A stretch of DNA of 64,000 nt from contig CP099839.1 of NCBI GenBank assembly GCA_030062745.1, positions 15,360,044-15,424,043 on the forward strand. The letters run 5' to 3'. Under the pieces are notes generated by a model. It saw nothing but the letters and a program-made list of their open reading frames with translations, did not search any database and was not told the DNA's origin. The stretch comes from Capitulum mitella (Eukaryota; Arthropoda; Thecostraca; Pollicipedomorpha; Pollicipedidae). Position 1 is the stretch's first letter; each line of letters begins with the position of its first letter. A program made the position numbers and the translations under genes. Below, piece after piece: positions 1 to 13,225 of this stretch.

Positions 1-3000
1 GATAGATCGGAACTGCCGAAAAGGAACTCTGGCCCTAGCAACTTTCAAAAGACTCCTACATCCGTCATGCCTTTAACATTTGCTTTGAGCCGAGATATCA
101 AAGCTGTAGCTTTCTGCGTAAGAAGTTATTTTTTTTGCAAACACTGTCTCATAAGTCTATATTTACAAAGTTATGAAGCGAAGTCCTTCGAGCATCCTCG
201 TGTGCTATTCACCCGCGTCCTATTTTCAGCTGCTGCGTGACGTCACTAGCGGGCGCAGGGGAATGCATGTTTGTAGCAAGCTCGTATTAAGCGATGTCGG
301 GGGATTATATACAGAACATATCTAGATTTTAATTATTTTCGGTTGCTGGGGCTGCTAGGCATTGTTTTCAGGGACATGAAAATGTGATCAGTGGCATTCT
401 TCAGGCCAGCCTTGTCTATTTATGAAAAAACGACCGAAGCGGAACACCCTTTTTAGCGAGCAGCAGAACACCATGCAATGTACCGCTACGCTCCATCAAC
501 AACCAATCGTCAGAGGCTACCGTAAACTCCAGTAAGTTCCAAAACACATTCGTTTGGGACTGTCGACATTGGTTGGGCTTATCAAATGGAATGTAGGAGC
601 TATGTTTGGCTAACCTTAGAAAATCTGCGTCAGACCTATGTTGTCAGGAAGGGCAGAGTTTGCATGATATGCGCTGAGACCAAACATGGAAATAAAGGGT
701 TTTGCAAGTTTCGCAAACATTCAGCACGATAATACTTCATGCTTATTGATTTTCATGGTTCTCTATATAAAACATGCGAAATTCCACTTCTAAATCGAAA
801 GCATACTACAAAACTACGTTTTCGAAGGAAATTTTTCCAAACTTTGTGGTCGGTCAAAACTCTCCGCATTTTACCATCATCATCATCGTCACCATCTTCT
901 ATGTATGCTTCTAAAGTCTCCCACCGGGCTTTAGAAGCCCGACGATTGCATTGTTTTTGTCTCATTATGGTCGTACCAGATGATGATGGTGTCATCGCCA
1001 AACAATGGCAAACAAAGAAAATGATGAACATGACAAATACACTGAATTTATAGTAAGCTTAATCAGAATTTACAGTTAACGACCGTAAAAACACATAACA
1101 AATAAACTGACCTGGCGATGAGCCTGCAGCGCAAACCCGTGAAAATGTTCGAAAAAGCAACTGGCGATTTTCTCCCCACAGCGCTGCCGCACAAACACTA
1201 CCACTTCCTCACACAGAGTTCAATAGACAACTACTCAGCCCAAAAACCCGCACAGTGCGCACCATGCTCGAAAGGGGCTAACGGTCACGTGACCTGGGGA
1301 CAAGGGTTGGGTCGGGCCTAGGGAGAGAGGAAAAGGCATGACACGCGTTCTAACTGAGTGTTGATAAGAGGATGCAGCAGGGTAAGTAACAAAAGATGGG
1401 CCCGTTAAAAGGCGAGTTTAGAAGTTGGTTTGAATGTTCATTTTACTCGAAGAAACAAATGCCCTTTCTAACTGTCCCTTCCTTCTTCTTTTTCCCTCCT
1501 CTCTGCCCCCCTCTCTCCCCCCTCTCTGTTTTCCTCCTTATTTTCGGTTTCTCCTTGGCCTCTACTCGAAGAAAGCTAATGGCAGAAGCCATACGGGCAT
1601 TTTCACGCGTCTTCTTTAATTTATTTACATTACACTTGGATTCGAAAGATAAACTAATTGCCGAAGTAAGTCAGGTTTTGCGTTAAGCCTGAACTCAGCA
1701 GCTTAGCAGTAAAGCCCTCTTAATATGCTCGAGCGTGAGTGTTTCGCCGATAGAGCGCATCTTTTGTCTTGCTATTTTATGCAAGTATTGTGTTGCTATG
1801 CCAAGAACAAAGCAGCGCTGTGTAACTAAAACCCCGAGAAGTGTGGTCATTCGGTGCAGAGGTGAAGAGGTCCACAACATTCGCATGCCATTGAGCTGGA
1901 TCTGTTCTATGAATGTCAGCACAGAACATATGTTAGTTTATTTTCTCGAACACTTGGCGTCTGTAGACCGCCAATTTATTTTTTGTTGCAGACACCTCGC
2001 GATCTGAGTTCGCCTCAACAAAGTAAATCTTTTTCCAACTCATGGTTCCTCTGCATTGTACACTTATTAGAAGACGTTCAGAAAAATGGCATCTTGATAT
2101 CAGTGATATGCAATTATGTTGCCGTAATTACATCACGTTATAATTAATTAATGTAATTATAAGCAATCATTAAACTTTTATTACATTATATTAAATGTAA
2201 TGCCGTCACATTATGCTGGCTGAAAACATGAGTGATCTCAGCAGCGATGATTATTGATACAAAACAATGTAACAAGGCCAGGAGGAGGGAAACTAGAGTC
2301 AGATCTCATTTATAAACTGGGTCCCTGCGCACTTTCGCTTGGAGGTGAGACAAGTCGGAGGAAAAAATCGCAATGGACGCTGTGGTCCTACAACGATTTA
2401 CATTACCTCAGCAGATTGTGTTGGCTGTGCTATGTGCCGCCTGTTTCATGAGCTGTAAAATGAAGATTTCACCTTCTTCGGAAGATTGTTTTGGGACAAA
2501 GACGTATGGCGCGTCAGGGTAAACTGCCTGAGATATGCACGCTGGAGCTGAAAAAGATACCCAGGGCAGAAACCATGGGACACTTTTGGGCTGTGCCTAG
2601 CAAGCAAATTTTGTGTCTGCGAGCGGTTGTGTACAAATGTTTTATCAGGTAGGCCTTGGACCTTGCGTTTACCCTCGAAATACGTTTTCCTCCTGTCCCG
2701 CGCGATTTTCGCAACCACGTACCGGGAACGACATGGAGCATAGACATCTCCACCAGTACCTACTAATGTGCGCACCGTAGGCAAAACAGGTCATACCGCC
2801 TGACGTTACAGAACCGGCAAAGACGTCAAGTCTTTTTTGTTCTTTACCCACGTATCTGATGGCCCAACATGGCCCTCTGATGCCGTCAAAATGCTGAAGT
2901 GTGACAGAAGCAGGTGCGGCGGTCATCCCATTCTATTCATGAACAGCACAAATGGATATCAGTAGTCCGCAGTCCACCAGCACCGTTTTGGAACAGAACT

Positions 3001-4470
3001 AATGAACTGCGGCGTCCGCACTTTGAATTCTTCACAGTAACGATGGTAAAGTTTGCCATATTTATCACGATGCCATGGACTAGGAAATCGGCAGCTCCAT
3101 TAAAATGGTTTCATGCTGCAGTCTTGTAGCGAATTCGACTACAGTTCGGTCAGCTCCTTGGATGAGCTGGCCACTACCTCTGGTCAAGCGCCAATGTGAA
3201 ACATTTCCTCAGCAAGTCAGTGGGTGTTGTTAGCCACAGTTAGATCAATAACTCTAATCTCCTATCCAGGATTACCAAAACATCAGGGTTTTAAGAAATC
3301 CGCTGACACATTTTGGGAGTTTTACACGGAGCCATGGGCTTAGACATGCAGGAAACGTTTGTGCGTGGAGGGATATCGCTGATGTTTTTGGTAGTTCTGT
3401 CTGCGCAGCACTCTGCAACTAGTTTCGAGATAATAGTTTAATTTCCCTGCCTTCCGGCCTTGTGTATGGACTTCAAACATTTACGTACTAAATCACTTTT
3501 GCATTTGGGGCTCGAACGCAAAGAGAAGATTCTGGAAAACTGCACAAAAAAGTGCAAGGACGATTTTTAATGACATGTACGTCGGTTGGTGACAGAAAGA
3601 AGAGTATACTAGGCGTTGTCTTTGTTGCGGCCGACGGCTGTTGTTTCTTAGTGTGATCAGGTCCAACTAAAGGTCGGCGTAACTGGCCGAGCTGTCTGAC
3701 ATGAGTGAAGCTGTAGGTCAGGCTGCCGTTATCGCTCTGAAGGTTTAATATCTGCTCATTCAGCAAGCTGGGGCCGTTGCTGTGCAGTGTGTATGACAAA
3801 TACCGCAGCTTTAGAGCTGCCCATTCTTCTGACACAACCACAGCCACGACATATTTCTCCTGGAACTCATTAGTCGAGACGTCTGCCTCGGATTAAAAGC
3901 CACCAACGTTGGCAAAAAAGCAAATGTTTTCTATGTTAATCTGCTGAACTTTACACTTCGCGTGAAAAGCAAAACCAAATGTTTCTGGGGTAGCCATTCA
4001 TAGTAGACGAGTAAGCGAATCGTGCGTTACGCCTATTCACAGTTTCGTCGGCGTTTAAGCCGAACAGAAATTTTAAAGACATTTCATTGGAGCTGATGAA
4101 GCCGTACTTGTCTATTATGCAGTATTCTTATATAAAATGACATATTTTCTGAGGGTCGCGGAATGCTCGTTGGGCGGCGAGTTTCAGCAGTCTTAAAAAG
4201 GAGTTTGGTTCGGTCTTTTGAATACACATCTAACCGTCTTTTTGTGAGAAATGGGCTACTCAGTGGTGTGCAGACAGCCTCAACTCTAAGAATAACAATC
4301 AGCGCTCCAACAGCGCTCTTACGTCTTCTTACCGCTTTCGAAGGTAAGCCTCGAACGTAGGATTTTTTCCGCTCATATATCTAAATTCCGTCTCAGGACA
4401 GGAAAACAAAAACAAGAGAATCAGCGAGAGTCAAACCATAACCACTAACCTTGTTCGTGGCATTGAAACG
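1..4470. other. Intergenic sequence without a recognised gene
   Basis: I see no exon chain or protein family here. Short open frames exist on both strands but none resembles a known domain or shows matching splice sites. The left part (about 60-560) is related to a second stretch at 26.66-27.11 kb and is probably an old dispersed repeat. A CRE-type TGACGTCA occurs at about 238. Positions 2,100-2,200 are AT-rich. Nothing else stands out. Confidence 0.6.
60..560 (+). repeat. Dispersed repeat, diverged copy A
   Basis: This stretch aligns by eye with about 26,660-27,110 in the same orientation. Shared blocks include TCTATTTTCAGCTGCTGC versus TTCTATTTTCAACTACTGCC, and ATTTATGAAAAAACGACCGA versus ATTTATGAAAAATTGACCGA. 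The copies are diverged and have indels, so the element ends are unclear. No terminal repeats or coding capacity were seen. It is probably an ancient non-autonomous transposon. Confidence 0.45.
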
Positions 4471-4478
4471 GAAACAGA

Positions 4479-4484
4479 TTTATT
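4479..4484 (-). terminator. Candidate poly(A) signal of FoxD
   Basis: AATAAA on the minus strand (TTTATT on plus), about 670 bp downstream of the FoxD stop codon. It is the first canonical hexamer I noticed downstream. Use is inferred from position only. Confidence 0.35.
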
Positions 4485-5156
4485 TGTATCACTCATGTGC
4501 AAATGAGGTAGCTATTCCCTTTGACACAAGTAAATAGAGAAATTCATTCAGCTGACTCCTTGACAACCAGTCGTCAGTCGTATTTTCCGGCCGGTCTCTG
4601 CGACAGCTCTCCTCCGTCTCTGCCTGATCTGTGTCCAGGCGCTGCCGACTCGGTGCAACACGCAACGGCAGAGCACATTCAATATGTATTCTTTGAAAGC
4701 GGCAGGTGTCAGACACGCACTGAGATCATAACGACTCCAAACAACGCCACTGGCCGCTGCCGACCGGCCCGGCCCCGCGCGCCCACCCGCGGTACACACA
4801 TCGGACCCGACACCGGCCCCTGACAGGGGACCGCGCCACGGCCAAACATACACCTCTGAAATCCGTCACACGCACGGAGCGCCGACACTGGCACGGGGCA
4901 AACGTTGCACTAAAACACATTTAAATTAACCAACAAAATACGATAAATATACTCTGCGAGCGGCGTCAGGCCGCCGGCCAGGCTGGCAACCGCCGGTAGC
5001 CAGCGGCCGGTTACCGCCGGTCACCCGGTAACGCCGCCGGGTTAGTGCAGTCAGCGCGGCGGGGCGGGAGGCGCCGCCGGGCCGGCCGGCCGGCAGCGAC
5101 ATTGCAGCGAACACCGATCACAACAGGGCGGCGGCGGCGCGGCCGGGCCGGACCGC

Positions 5157-6200
5157 TCACCTGTTCAGCGAACACTGCAGCCGGTACAGCTCCTGCGCCG
5201 CCAGACGGAACGGCAGCGGCGGCGGCGCCAACGCCGGCGGCGGCGGCGGCGGCGGCGGCTGCGGCGGCGGCGAGCGGCCGGCGTCGCGCGCCATGATGGC
5301 CTCGATGCTGAAGGGAGCGGCGCGCGGCGCGGCCGGCCGCGGCGCCGACAGCATCGGCACCGGCTTGATGACGGGCGGCGGCAGCAGCGGCGCCGGCGGC
5401 AGCGCTCCGAACGGGAACGGCGCCGGCAGGTAGGGGTGCAGGTGGTGGTGCGGCGCGGCCGGCTGGCGCAGCATCAGCGCCGCCCGGTACGGCTCGAGCC
5501 GCGCCGCCGGCCCGTACAGCTCGGCGAACGGGTCCGGCTGGTGGCGCTTGTAGCGCTTACGGCGCCGCAGGAAGCTGCCGTTGTCGAACATGTCGAGCGA
5601 GGCGGGGTCCAGCGTCCAGTAGTTGCCCTTGCCCGGGTTGCCCGGCTCCCGCGGGATCTTGACGAAGCAGTCGTTGAGGCTGAGATTGTGCCGGATGCTG
5701 TTCTGCCAGACGGGGAACTTGGCCTTGTAGTAGCTGAAGCGGTTCATAATGAAATCGCAGATGCCGCTCAGCGTCAGCTTCTTCTGCGGCGACTGCAGGA
5801 TCGACATGGTGATGAGCGCGATGTACGAGTAGGGCGGCTTGACCAGGGCGCCCTTCTTGGCGTCGTCGTCGTCGGCCGGCTCCGGCTTGGCCGGCGGCTC
5901 GTCCTCGTCCTCGGCCGGCGGCCGCTCGGCCGGTTCGGCCGGCTCCCCGGCGCGCTCCGGCACCTCGGCCGCGCCCTCCTCCGTCCCATCGCTGTCGACG
6001 TTCACGTGCTCGTCGTCGTCCGAGGCCACGTCGCTGGAGCAACGGAGTCGCGTCAGGTCGGCGGCCGCCCGCTCCGGCGCCTCCCCGCTCGCCAGCGTGT
6101 AGTCCAGCGCCGACTCGGCGAAGTGGGCGATGCCGCGCAGACCGAGGATGTCGCGCACACTGTAGCCGAGCGGACCGGCCGTCTCACCGTGCACCTCCAT
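5157..6200 (-). CDS. Forkhead transcription factor, FoxD class
   Basis: Single-exon gene of 347 residues, a nuclear DNA-binding regulator. The forkhead domain spans residues 121-217, from [12 protein letters not shown] to RRRKRYKRH. It carries the recognition helix [18 protein letters not shown] (165-182) and wing sequence [25 protein letters not shown] and [14 protein letters not shown] are typical of FoxD3-like proteins (Drosophila fd59A, nematode UNC-130). Residues 296-303 (FSIEAIMA) resemble the eh1 motif that recruits the Groucho co-repressor, as in other FoxD proteins, so repression is likely. The N-terminal arm is acidic (DDDEH, EDEDE, DDDD). The C-terminal arm is rich in proline and alanine, with a run of proline near 314-322. 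I chose the ATG at 6,198-6,200; the frame stays open only nine codons upstream from a GTG. A long antisense frame opposite this gene is a GC artefact. Family assignment is firm; the exact orthologue within FoxD is less so. Confidence 0.93.
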   Translation of the reverse strand: MEVHGETAGPLGYSVRDILGLRGIAHFAESALDYTLASGEAPERAAADLTRLRCSSDVASDDDEHVNVDSDGTEEGAAEVPERAGEPAEPAERPPAEDEDEPPAKPEPADDDDAKKGALVKPPYSYIALITMSILQSPQKKLTLSGICDFIMNRFSYYKAKFPVWQNSIRHNLSLNDCFVKIPREPGNPGKGNYWTLDPASLDMFDNGSFLRRRKRYKRHQPDPFAELYGPAARLEPYRAALMLRQPAAPHHHLHPYLPAPFPFGALPPAPLLPPPVIKPVPMLSAPRPAAPRAAPFSIEAIMARDAGRSPPPQPPPPPPPPALAPPPLPFRLAAQELYRLQCSLNR

Positions 6201-6294
6201 GGCTGCCGACTGGCCAGCTCGCCCCACTCCGTAAACTGTTGTAACAGAACTGCCGCCAAATGTTTATCGCCCTCCCCAAACAAATTGTTACCGC

Positions 6295-6490
6295 GCGCAG
6301 CCAATGGAAACATGTCTATCAGTCAAACGTCACCAGACTCCGCCTCCGGGGGCGGGGCCGCGCGCTCATTGGCTGCGGCCGGCCGCTGGATTAGCTGGCG
6401 AGCGCAGATGTGAGACAACTTTGGCATGGAGAAAATAATTATTATCCGGGAGTGCAAACAACCCATTTCGACGTGTTGAGATATAAGAGA
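6295..6490 (-). promoter_or_regulatory. Probable FoxD core promoter
   Basis: Upstream of the FoxD start, the minus strand has a CCAAT box within CAGCCAATGAGC (about 6,362-6,375). A second CCAAT lies in plus orientation at about 6,300. A TATA-like TCTTATATCTC sits at about 6,478-6,488. The start site is not determinable from sequence; these motifs and their spacing are suggestive only. Confidence 0.3.
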
Positions 6491-8713
6491 GGCCTGGATT
6501 TGCAATGTCGACAGCGGCGCGGCCTAGGCGGGCGTTTGGTGAGAAAATATTGCCGCGGGCGCGGCCAACCCGCTCCGGTCACGGCCGGTGCGCCGCCGCC
6601 CGCTAGCTAGCTCTGTTTGCAGGCCGGCCGAGTTAAAAATAATCCGAGCCCGTTGAGCGGATGGGATTAGGAGAAGGGTGTAACGAGCGAACGAGGCCGC
6701 GGACAGATGCTGAGTCGGGACGCGCGGACGCCTTTGGCGGCGCGGCGCCGGCGCTATTTACACCGGGATTAGCCGGCTATCAAACGGGCGCCGCCCGGCT
6801 GCCATGCTGAGCGCGCTGCCGCCGCCGCCGCCGCCGCTCAATACCGGCCTGTATTTTCGGCCGCGTCCTTCACGCGTAAATCAAATAGCCGACACTAAAC
6901 AACACATTCCGGCCGCTCCGCGGCGCGGCGTCGACAGGCGACAATTCGCCGCGCGCCGCGCGCCAGCACGCTGTCGAAATATTGCCGCCGCCGACTCAAT
7001 TCCGCCGGCGGGAGCTGACGCCGCGCGCCGCCCGTTCTCTGTGATCTAATATTTGTTATAAGATCAGAAATATTTGTCGGCTGGGGCGCGTCAAGCGCTG
7101 ATATTGCGTGCTGATTTGTAATAGCTGGCGGGGAGCGGCGATGAAGAGAACGAGACAAAAGGATATGAGTCGGGCGGCGAGCGCCATATCAGGCCCATCA
7201 GGCGGCGCCGACAGAATGTCTAATTCCGTCCGGACAGATAGCATCGCCGCGACGCGACCCTCTTTAACACGGCACGTTAGGCTATCGGTAAATAAACCGT
7301 CTATGATGCCGGCGACGGCAGCGGCAGCACGGGACGGACCGGAGGAGGGGGAGGGCGGGCCTGCAGGTCGGCGGGAGAGGGGGTGGGGCGGGGGCCGGGG
7401 GGAGGGGGCGCCGCAGGTCGGCCAGAGCGCGCGCGCCGGCGGCGGGCCGTGACTGCCCGTTTACGCCGGCCGGCCTGCTCCAGGTGGCCGCCGTCTATGG
7501 CGGTTTTGTCACGGAGGCAAAATATTTACCACATCAACAGGCGCTACAAGAGGAACGGCCTGTCGAAACACGGGTCACGGCTGGGCGGCGGCGGCGGCGG
7601 AGTGAGGCGCAGAAGCGGCATGCAGCAGCGCGTTCACAACGGCCCTGGGCGCCGCACCCCGGCCGCGGGCGCCCCCCCCCCCCCGCCCTGGACGCCGGTT
7701 TCATGTGAGCAGGACCGGCCTGAGGTGCGGCACAATGCCGCAGGCTGCCACACTGAGAGTCCTGCCATTCCATCTCACGAGAGGGCTCCGTACCCAGAAA
7801 AGGAATGGGCTTGTCCAGGTGTCTTTCTTGCTGGGCTCGGAAAACGTGATGTTAACCGCTCTTTTCGTGCATCTTTATTTTTGTTCCAAAGAATAAATAT
7901 AAATAGAAAATGCAGTATTCTAAAGCTTAACACGAAACAGAGGAGCGTTTTATAGGAGGGTGGGATTAGACCCTTTAGAGGCGGTGGACATTACTTCTTA
8001 TTCAAACAGTGTTCAGTCTTCACTTACTTTTGATGAGTCGGTCATCCGGATCAACGGAACCTTCTGAGCACCGACCACCAGTACAGGCTCCCAAAAATCA
8101 TTATGGTTGTCCGACACGGTTTCAGACGCATTCTTTCGATGTTTTACCGTGAGCAATAGGCACAATGTCGGTTGAAAGATGAGTGATGTTTCTCTGACAA
8201 CACGGAGGATGCAGGCGGTGCCTTAACTTCTTCACGTGACCACGGGGAAAGTAAGTCCTTCGTAAACAAGCCCCGACAATTAAAACCAAATGTGCTTCCA
8301 TCCTTTTCGCGTTTAATTTATGTTCACCGCCGGTATCTGTGCAGAAGTCCCGAGGGCCTAAATCTAGGCATCTCTTCCGGTCCACCACCACCGAAGGTGA
8401 TGGCTGGCCAGAAAGAAAAATTACGTGTGTCTGCCCCAAAATTATATTTATTGTCCCGTCGCCAACAGCGGCCCACAGTCGCCGAAGCCGCAACCAGGGC
8501 GCTACAATACCGCAACGTCTCAGTCAAGAACTTTTGAAAGCTTCCAGCAACCACCCGCCTATCTTCAACTGGGAGGCCTTTGCCGTGCAGGACTGTCCGT
8601 AATTTGAGATGGTTAGGGGTTGAACTGAAGCTGCATTTGCGCATTTGCGGGACAATGTCATAAACCGTCTGTCTGGTGGTGTTATGTTAAATGCAATGGA
8701 GTACAGTCTGATG

Positions 8714-8893
8714 CGGGGGCGCAGCCAGGATTTCTTTGAGTGGGGAGGGGGGGGGGGCGGAGCGCAGTGTGAACTGAAATCATACGAAAACCGCCTGCCG
8801 GGAAGCCGATGTGCAATGGTTTTCGCAAAAACTGTGGGCCTAAGGGGGAGGGGCCAGGCCCGCACGCCTCCCCTCTCCTTGGCTGCGCCCGTG
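8714..8893 (+). mobile_element. Short non-autonomous element with terminal inverted repeats (hAT-like MITE)
   Basis: The ends GGGGGCGCAGCCAGGATT and TCCTTGGCTGCGCCC are inverted repeats of each other. The element is flanked by an exact 8-bp direct repeat GTCTGATG (8,706-8,713 and 8,894-8,901), the target duplication size of hAT transposons. There is no coding capacity. A related copy lies in reverse orientation at 54,345-54,491; the two share internal blocks such as GTGAACTGAAATC versus GTGAACTGCAATC. The transposase source is not in the window. Confidence 0.7.
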
Positions 8894-11800
8894 GTCTGAT
8901 GTCAGTTCCATGGCCGCAAAAGCAAGAGGGATTAGCAACTTTCTGAATGTGAAATTAGTGTTCGTTGATTTGGAGAGACCCTATTCTTTTATCCATTGTG
9001 AGTTGCCTTGTTTTGAGCCGTAACAATGGAATGAAGCAGGAGCCGCCATGCCAACCATACCTACGACACTTTAAATCCACCACATTTTAAACGCTTCAGA
9101 AAAAGGCCTCAGCATTTTGGGCTCTTGGAGATTTATACCACTTGCTTGTGGTACTTTGGATGACGGATTTTGGAAGGAGGTAATGAATGCTCGGGTACGC
9201 TCACCTAGCGGCGCATTCTCACGTCTATAGTCCACAAGAGCAGAACACACATTGCCTGACTGGATGTCCAGTAGCTCCGTCTCCAGGAGATCTCCATAGA
9301 GAAACGAACTTCCAACAATCTCCATAGTTGCTTATTTCTGCCTTCTTTTCTTCCGTTTTCCCGTTTTCTGGTAATGTTTGTTTCCATGTGCCTTATAGAA
9401 CTTAACAGTTTCCTCTTCAAATACCGTTTCTTACGTAACCTCGGTTTTGGTTGGGCCCCGTGTTCATGATTATGCGACTCAGGCGATGAAAATTTAGCCA
9501 AAACGTCGATGTACGGACTGCCGGCGGTAACGGCTTCTGTTGCTATGCGGTTTACGTGGTTACCAGACGCATTAACTACGGAAACCATTGGAACACAAAA
9601 TAAAAGTCTGCAGTCGCGAGTATAACTTCAGCGGAAACATGAGAAAGTGATGACATTTGCTATGGAACATATAAAAATTGATTTTTTGGAGGCGTTGTGT
9701 ACTGAGGAACGTAAACCAAAGAACTACGAGCATAGTTTTGTTAAAATGACGTATCGCTCCATTATTCATGTAGTATTTTGTTGACTATGCTAATCGTGTT
9801 AAACTCAGTGTTCAAGCAGCCTTCCAGTCCATCAATGATTCCGTCACCGGCGCCATTACCATAAAAACATACTTTCTGATATCATCTGAATTTTGAGTGC
9901 GCGTGCTGTTATCAATTTTTGCCAGCGACATTAATACTTTTTAAATCCCTGTGCGTTGCCAAAATTGGCAACGTTTTAAGTTACACTCCGCTTAGAACTG
10001 GCCTTGCGATACGACTTAATTAAAAACTTTAAGTCGGTTATGAGTGCTCCAGTCCACTCCACTTTCAGTGAATTATATAAACATCAAGATCTGTCATTAA
10101 TAAACGGCCTAGCCACATTAGAGAAAAGGTATGGACTCCTGCATTTTATCCTGTCTAATTTATCATTCCACGAAAAAGCGAAAAACTTACTATTTGGTAG
10201 CGCAATAAAGCTTTCCGGCGGTGCTCTGTTCTACACGAGTGAGTTGGATTCGCCTGTCCGCGCCGATCACCAGTATATCGTCTCTCGGTTCGTCAGCTGT
10301 TGCAGATGCATTTTCAGGCAGCGTAGTCTTCTCAGCAGCAGCCCTCCTGACCTGTGAACGATTCCGAGTTTTGTCTCGACGTATCGATAGAGTCGAGGGG
10401 GACAGAGACAGGTCGTAGAGGCCTTTGACTCCGGTATACTCGTAACGTTAGATTTATTTTATGCTACTGCATGTAGGGCAAGGAAATCAATATGCGCCCC
10501 TGTAAGGAAAATTGAGCTTGGAGCAAAAACTTGACAAACTATGATAACGCCACCTGTTTACCTTTTTTTCAGCTGTTTGAAGATAGCCTAATCTATCTTC
10601 CTTTCATTACGTCCATTTTTTTAGTTCCGACAATAGTTTTTCCTAAGCTGCATGTTCCGAAACATTATAAAGAGCGTATTTACAACCATCTGAATGCAAA
10701 TAGGCCACAACGATAACAGAAATGTGCCATAACTACCGTTACGATATGGCTGTTCTCACAGCTAACAAAAGAGGGAATGCCTGAGCTGCTGTTTCTTTGG
10801 CCAGGGGTCAGTGAGCAACAAAAGCGAAGAGCAACTTTCCTCAGACCCTTGATGATCTCTTGGCAATATGTACGTCACCGTGAAGAAGATGCGGATCTTG
10901 CGTAAGACGATGCGTATCGTCACTGCATATCAGACTGGTACGCGGTCTAATACAACACACTTGGACAGCGACCATATCAATGAAGCTAAATAGTGGTAAA
11001 AATGTACTTAGAAACGAAATCCAACCAAAAACCGAACCGATTGCTTGCATATCTGTACAGTGGTACAAGATAATACCTCCTCCCGTTACTGTCACCATCA
11101 CTGTACGTCCGTCATTGTCATCATTTAAGAGTGCCGTTGTGACCTAGGTGCTCGAAACGAGCAATATCATCTCCATCGCTTGCACATTCCGTTTTTAACT
11201 TTATCTTTTATCGCCAGTTGTTACCTAGGTCGCTTACAGTGTTCCATCGGTGTCTTGTTTGTCTCGATGTCTTATAGCTTGCAGTGTCCTTATCGGTGAT
11301 TTGTATGTTCATGACAAAAATCCGTGACAGCCATTGAATGAATGGATCTTAGATGAAAGACATACATTCATGCTTTTCATATCTCATCGCGCTTAGTTTG
11401 ATGGCTTGATGTAGCATGATGCATTCGAAACTGCGCTATGAAAAGGAATTTCTGCCCTCTGAATTGTAAGTCCCATTAATAAACTGCTGAGCTGTCCAAC
11501 CAAAACTACACTGTTCCACGGTAGGCTGCACATAAACTCACAAAAGTCGCAAATGCATCTTTTTGAGCTGGAACTCCTAGGGCAAGCCTCGTGGTTCCGG
11601 CGTAGGTCACACAGAAGCGACGGTTCCGATTGCCCCACGATTCCTTCACCTCACAGTCCACACACGTCGGCGGAAACGCCGGGCGTGATGCATCGAGGCG
11701 CTGGCTCTTGTTCTTTCGACCCGTCTTGATAAAGGGACCGACCTCTTCTCCGCCTGCAGTCTGCTCTTTAACGGGGACGAGATAATGATCCCTGATCTCT

Positions 11801-13196
11801 CCGTCCTCATCAGAGCCCGCTTCCTCGGGACGGCCGAGGGCGAGACAGGACCTCTACGACTGTCGGATGCGGCAAGATGCCCCGTAATGGGGACCCTCTC
11901 ACATTGTCGTAAGTCGGTGCCACTCTGATCGTGATCAAAATGCTCATCTTATCCAACCGCATCTGACTTTCTTCCTCGCTCTGTCATCAGAATGGCGGCT
12001 ATTTTCTGGACTATTTCCAGGTCCACGCCCCTCCCCCCAGCCACTCTTCAACGGCCTGGCACGGCACCGTCAGGCCGCAGCGCCCGCGCGTCCGTGGAGG
12101 CAGCACCGCCCCCGGCGTTTACGGCCATGTGTTCGGTGTCTGCCGCCGACGCTGGAACATCTGGGCTAAAGAGGCCACGTGGACGGCAGCCGCGCTGAAG
12201 GACAGAAGCCATCGTGACGGGGGGGCTCACTGTTTTTTCTCAGCACTACTCGGTGGAACGTAAAAAACGAAACATACGAAAACGTCGTACGCCCGTTCCC
12301 CCGCTCAAGCGCTTCAAAGTCAATGATCCGGACTTCCACGATTCTCAGAGCACGACTTATTGAGGAACTTGCCTGGATGGATCGTTGAATCTAGCAGGTG
12401 CCAAATGTCCCTTGAGTCGTTGGCTCCTTGATAATCTGTTTCCCGTTTTTCACAAGCATGGCACAAAGAACAACGGCCATACCCATTTGTTCCAACGTGC
12501 CATCCCAGTGGCCAGATGCCTTTTCGTGGATACAGGCACATCATGGCGATGGACTACACGGTTATCACTCCTCAGTTTTTCGCGGTTATCACAGACCCGT
12601 AGGCCTGAAAATCTACAGGTCATATATTTCTCATTTTCATTTACAGGTGTCCGGTATTCCCCATTCTTCTTCGTAATTTTCGCATGTTTTCAAATGTATC
12701 TTGTATCGTATGTGCGTACGCTTTCCTAAGACATATTGATTATCACAAACATCATCAAAGATTTTCTGCTTTATTTCCTGAAACCAAAAGGATTCCGACA
12801 AACCACGTGTAGAAGAGCTTGCACACCTGGTTTATGCATGCTTCGAAGGTGAGGTAGCGGGGGTGTCCAGATTTTTGTTTAGGCGAAAAAACACCTAAAA
12901 CGCCCTGAAACCTACAGTGCGACATGACGGCGATGGGCACCTGTGGACGTTGGCCCCGTCTATTTCTCCCCTGTTCAGGAGCGGCCAGCGTCCGCCGCTG
13001 CGGCAGCGCTAACGCCGCCCACTGGCGGTGTTAGCGTATCAACACGGTACCGAACAGCCGACAGTTCCGGCAGCGACGGTGCCGCATCATTCGCAGCAGA
13101 CCACCGGCCGACCTAAATCAGTCGCCAACGGCACTTCATCGGCGTCAAAACAGCCACACTGGGCTCAGGGCATCCTCGGCACGCTCGGGCCGGACG

Positions 13197-13225
13197 TGAC
13201 GTCACACCCGCTGTCAATGACGTCA
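13197..13225. promoter_or_regulatory. Pair of CRE palindromes
   Basis: Two perfect TGACGTCA octamers at 13,197-13,204 and 13,218-13,225. Their starts are 21 bp apart, two helical turns, so they face the same side of the DNA. This is the CREB/ATF consensus. No gene start was recognised next to it. Confidence 0.45.

Larger units (their letters stand above)
4700..7720. promoter_or_regulatory. CpG island covering FoxD and its flanks
   Basis: Extremely GC- and CpG-rich sequence extends from the 3' side of the FoxD coding region through its 5' flank. It is studded with short AT cores such as GGGATTAG (about 6,661 and 6,768), TAATATTTGTTATAAG (about 7,046) and the forkhead-like GTAAATAAACC (about 7,289). 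Retained CpG is typical of developmental genes that stay unmethylated in the germ line. The region probably holds the core promoter and proximal enhancers; no element was tested. Confidence 0.55.

Noticed and set aside
5436..6413. 325-residue open frame on the plus strand opposite FoxD
   Set aside because: It is antisense to a firmly identified forkhead gene and is Arg/Val/Leu-rich, as produced by GC-rich sequence without stops.
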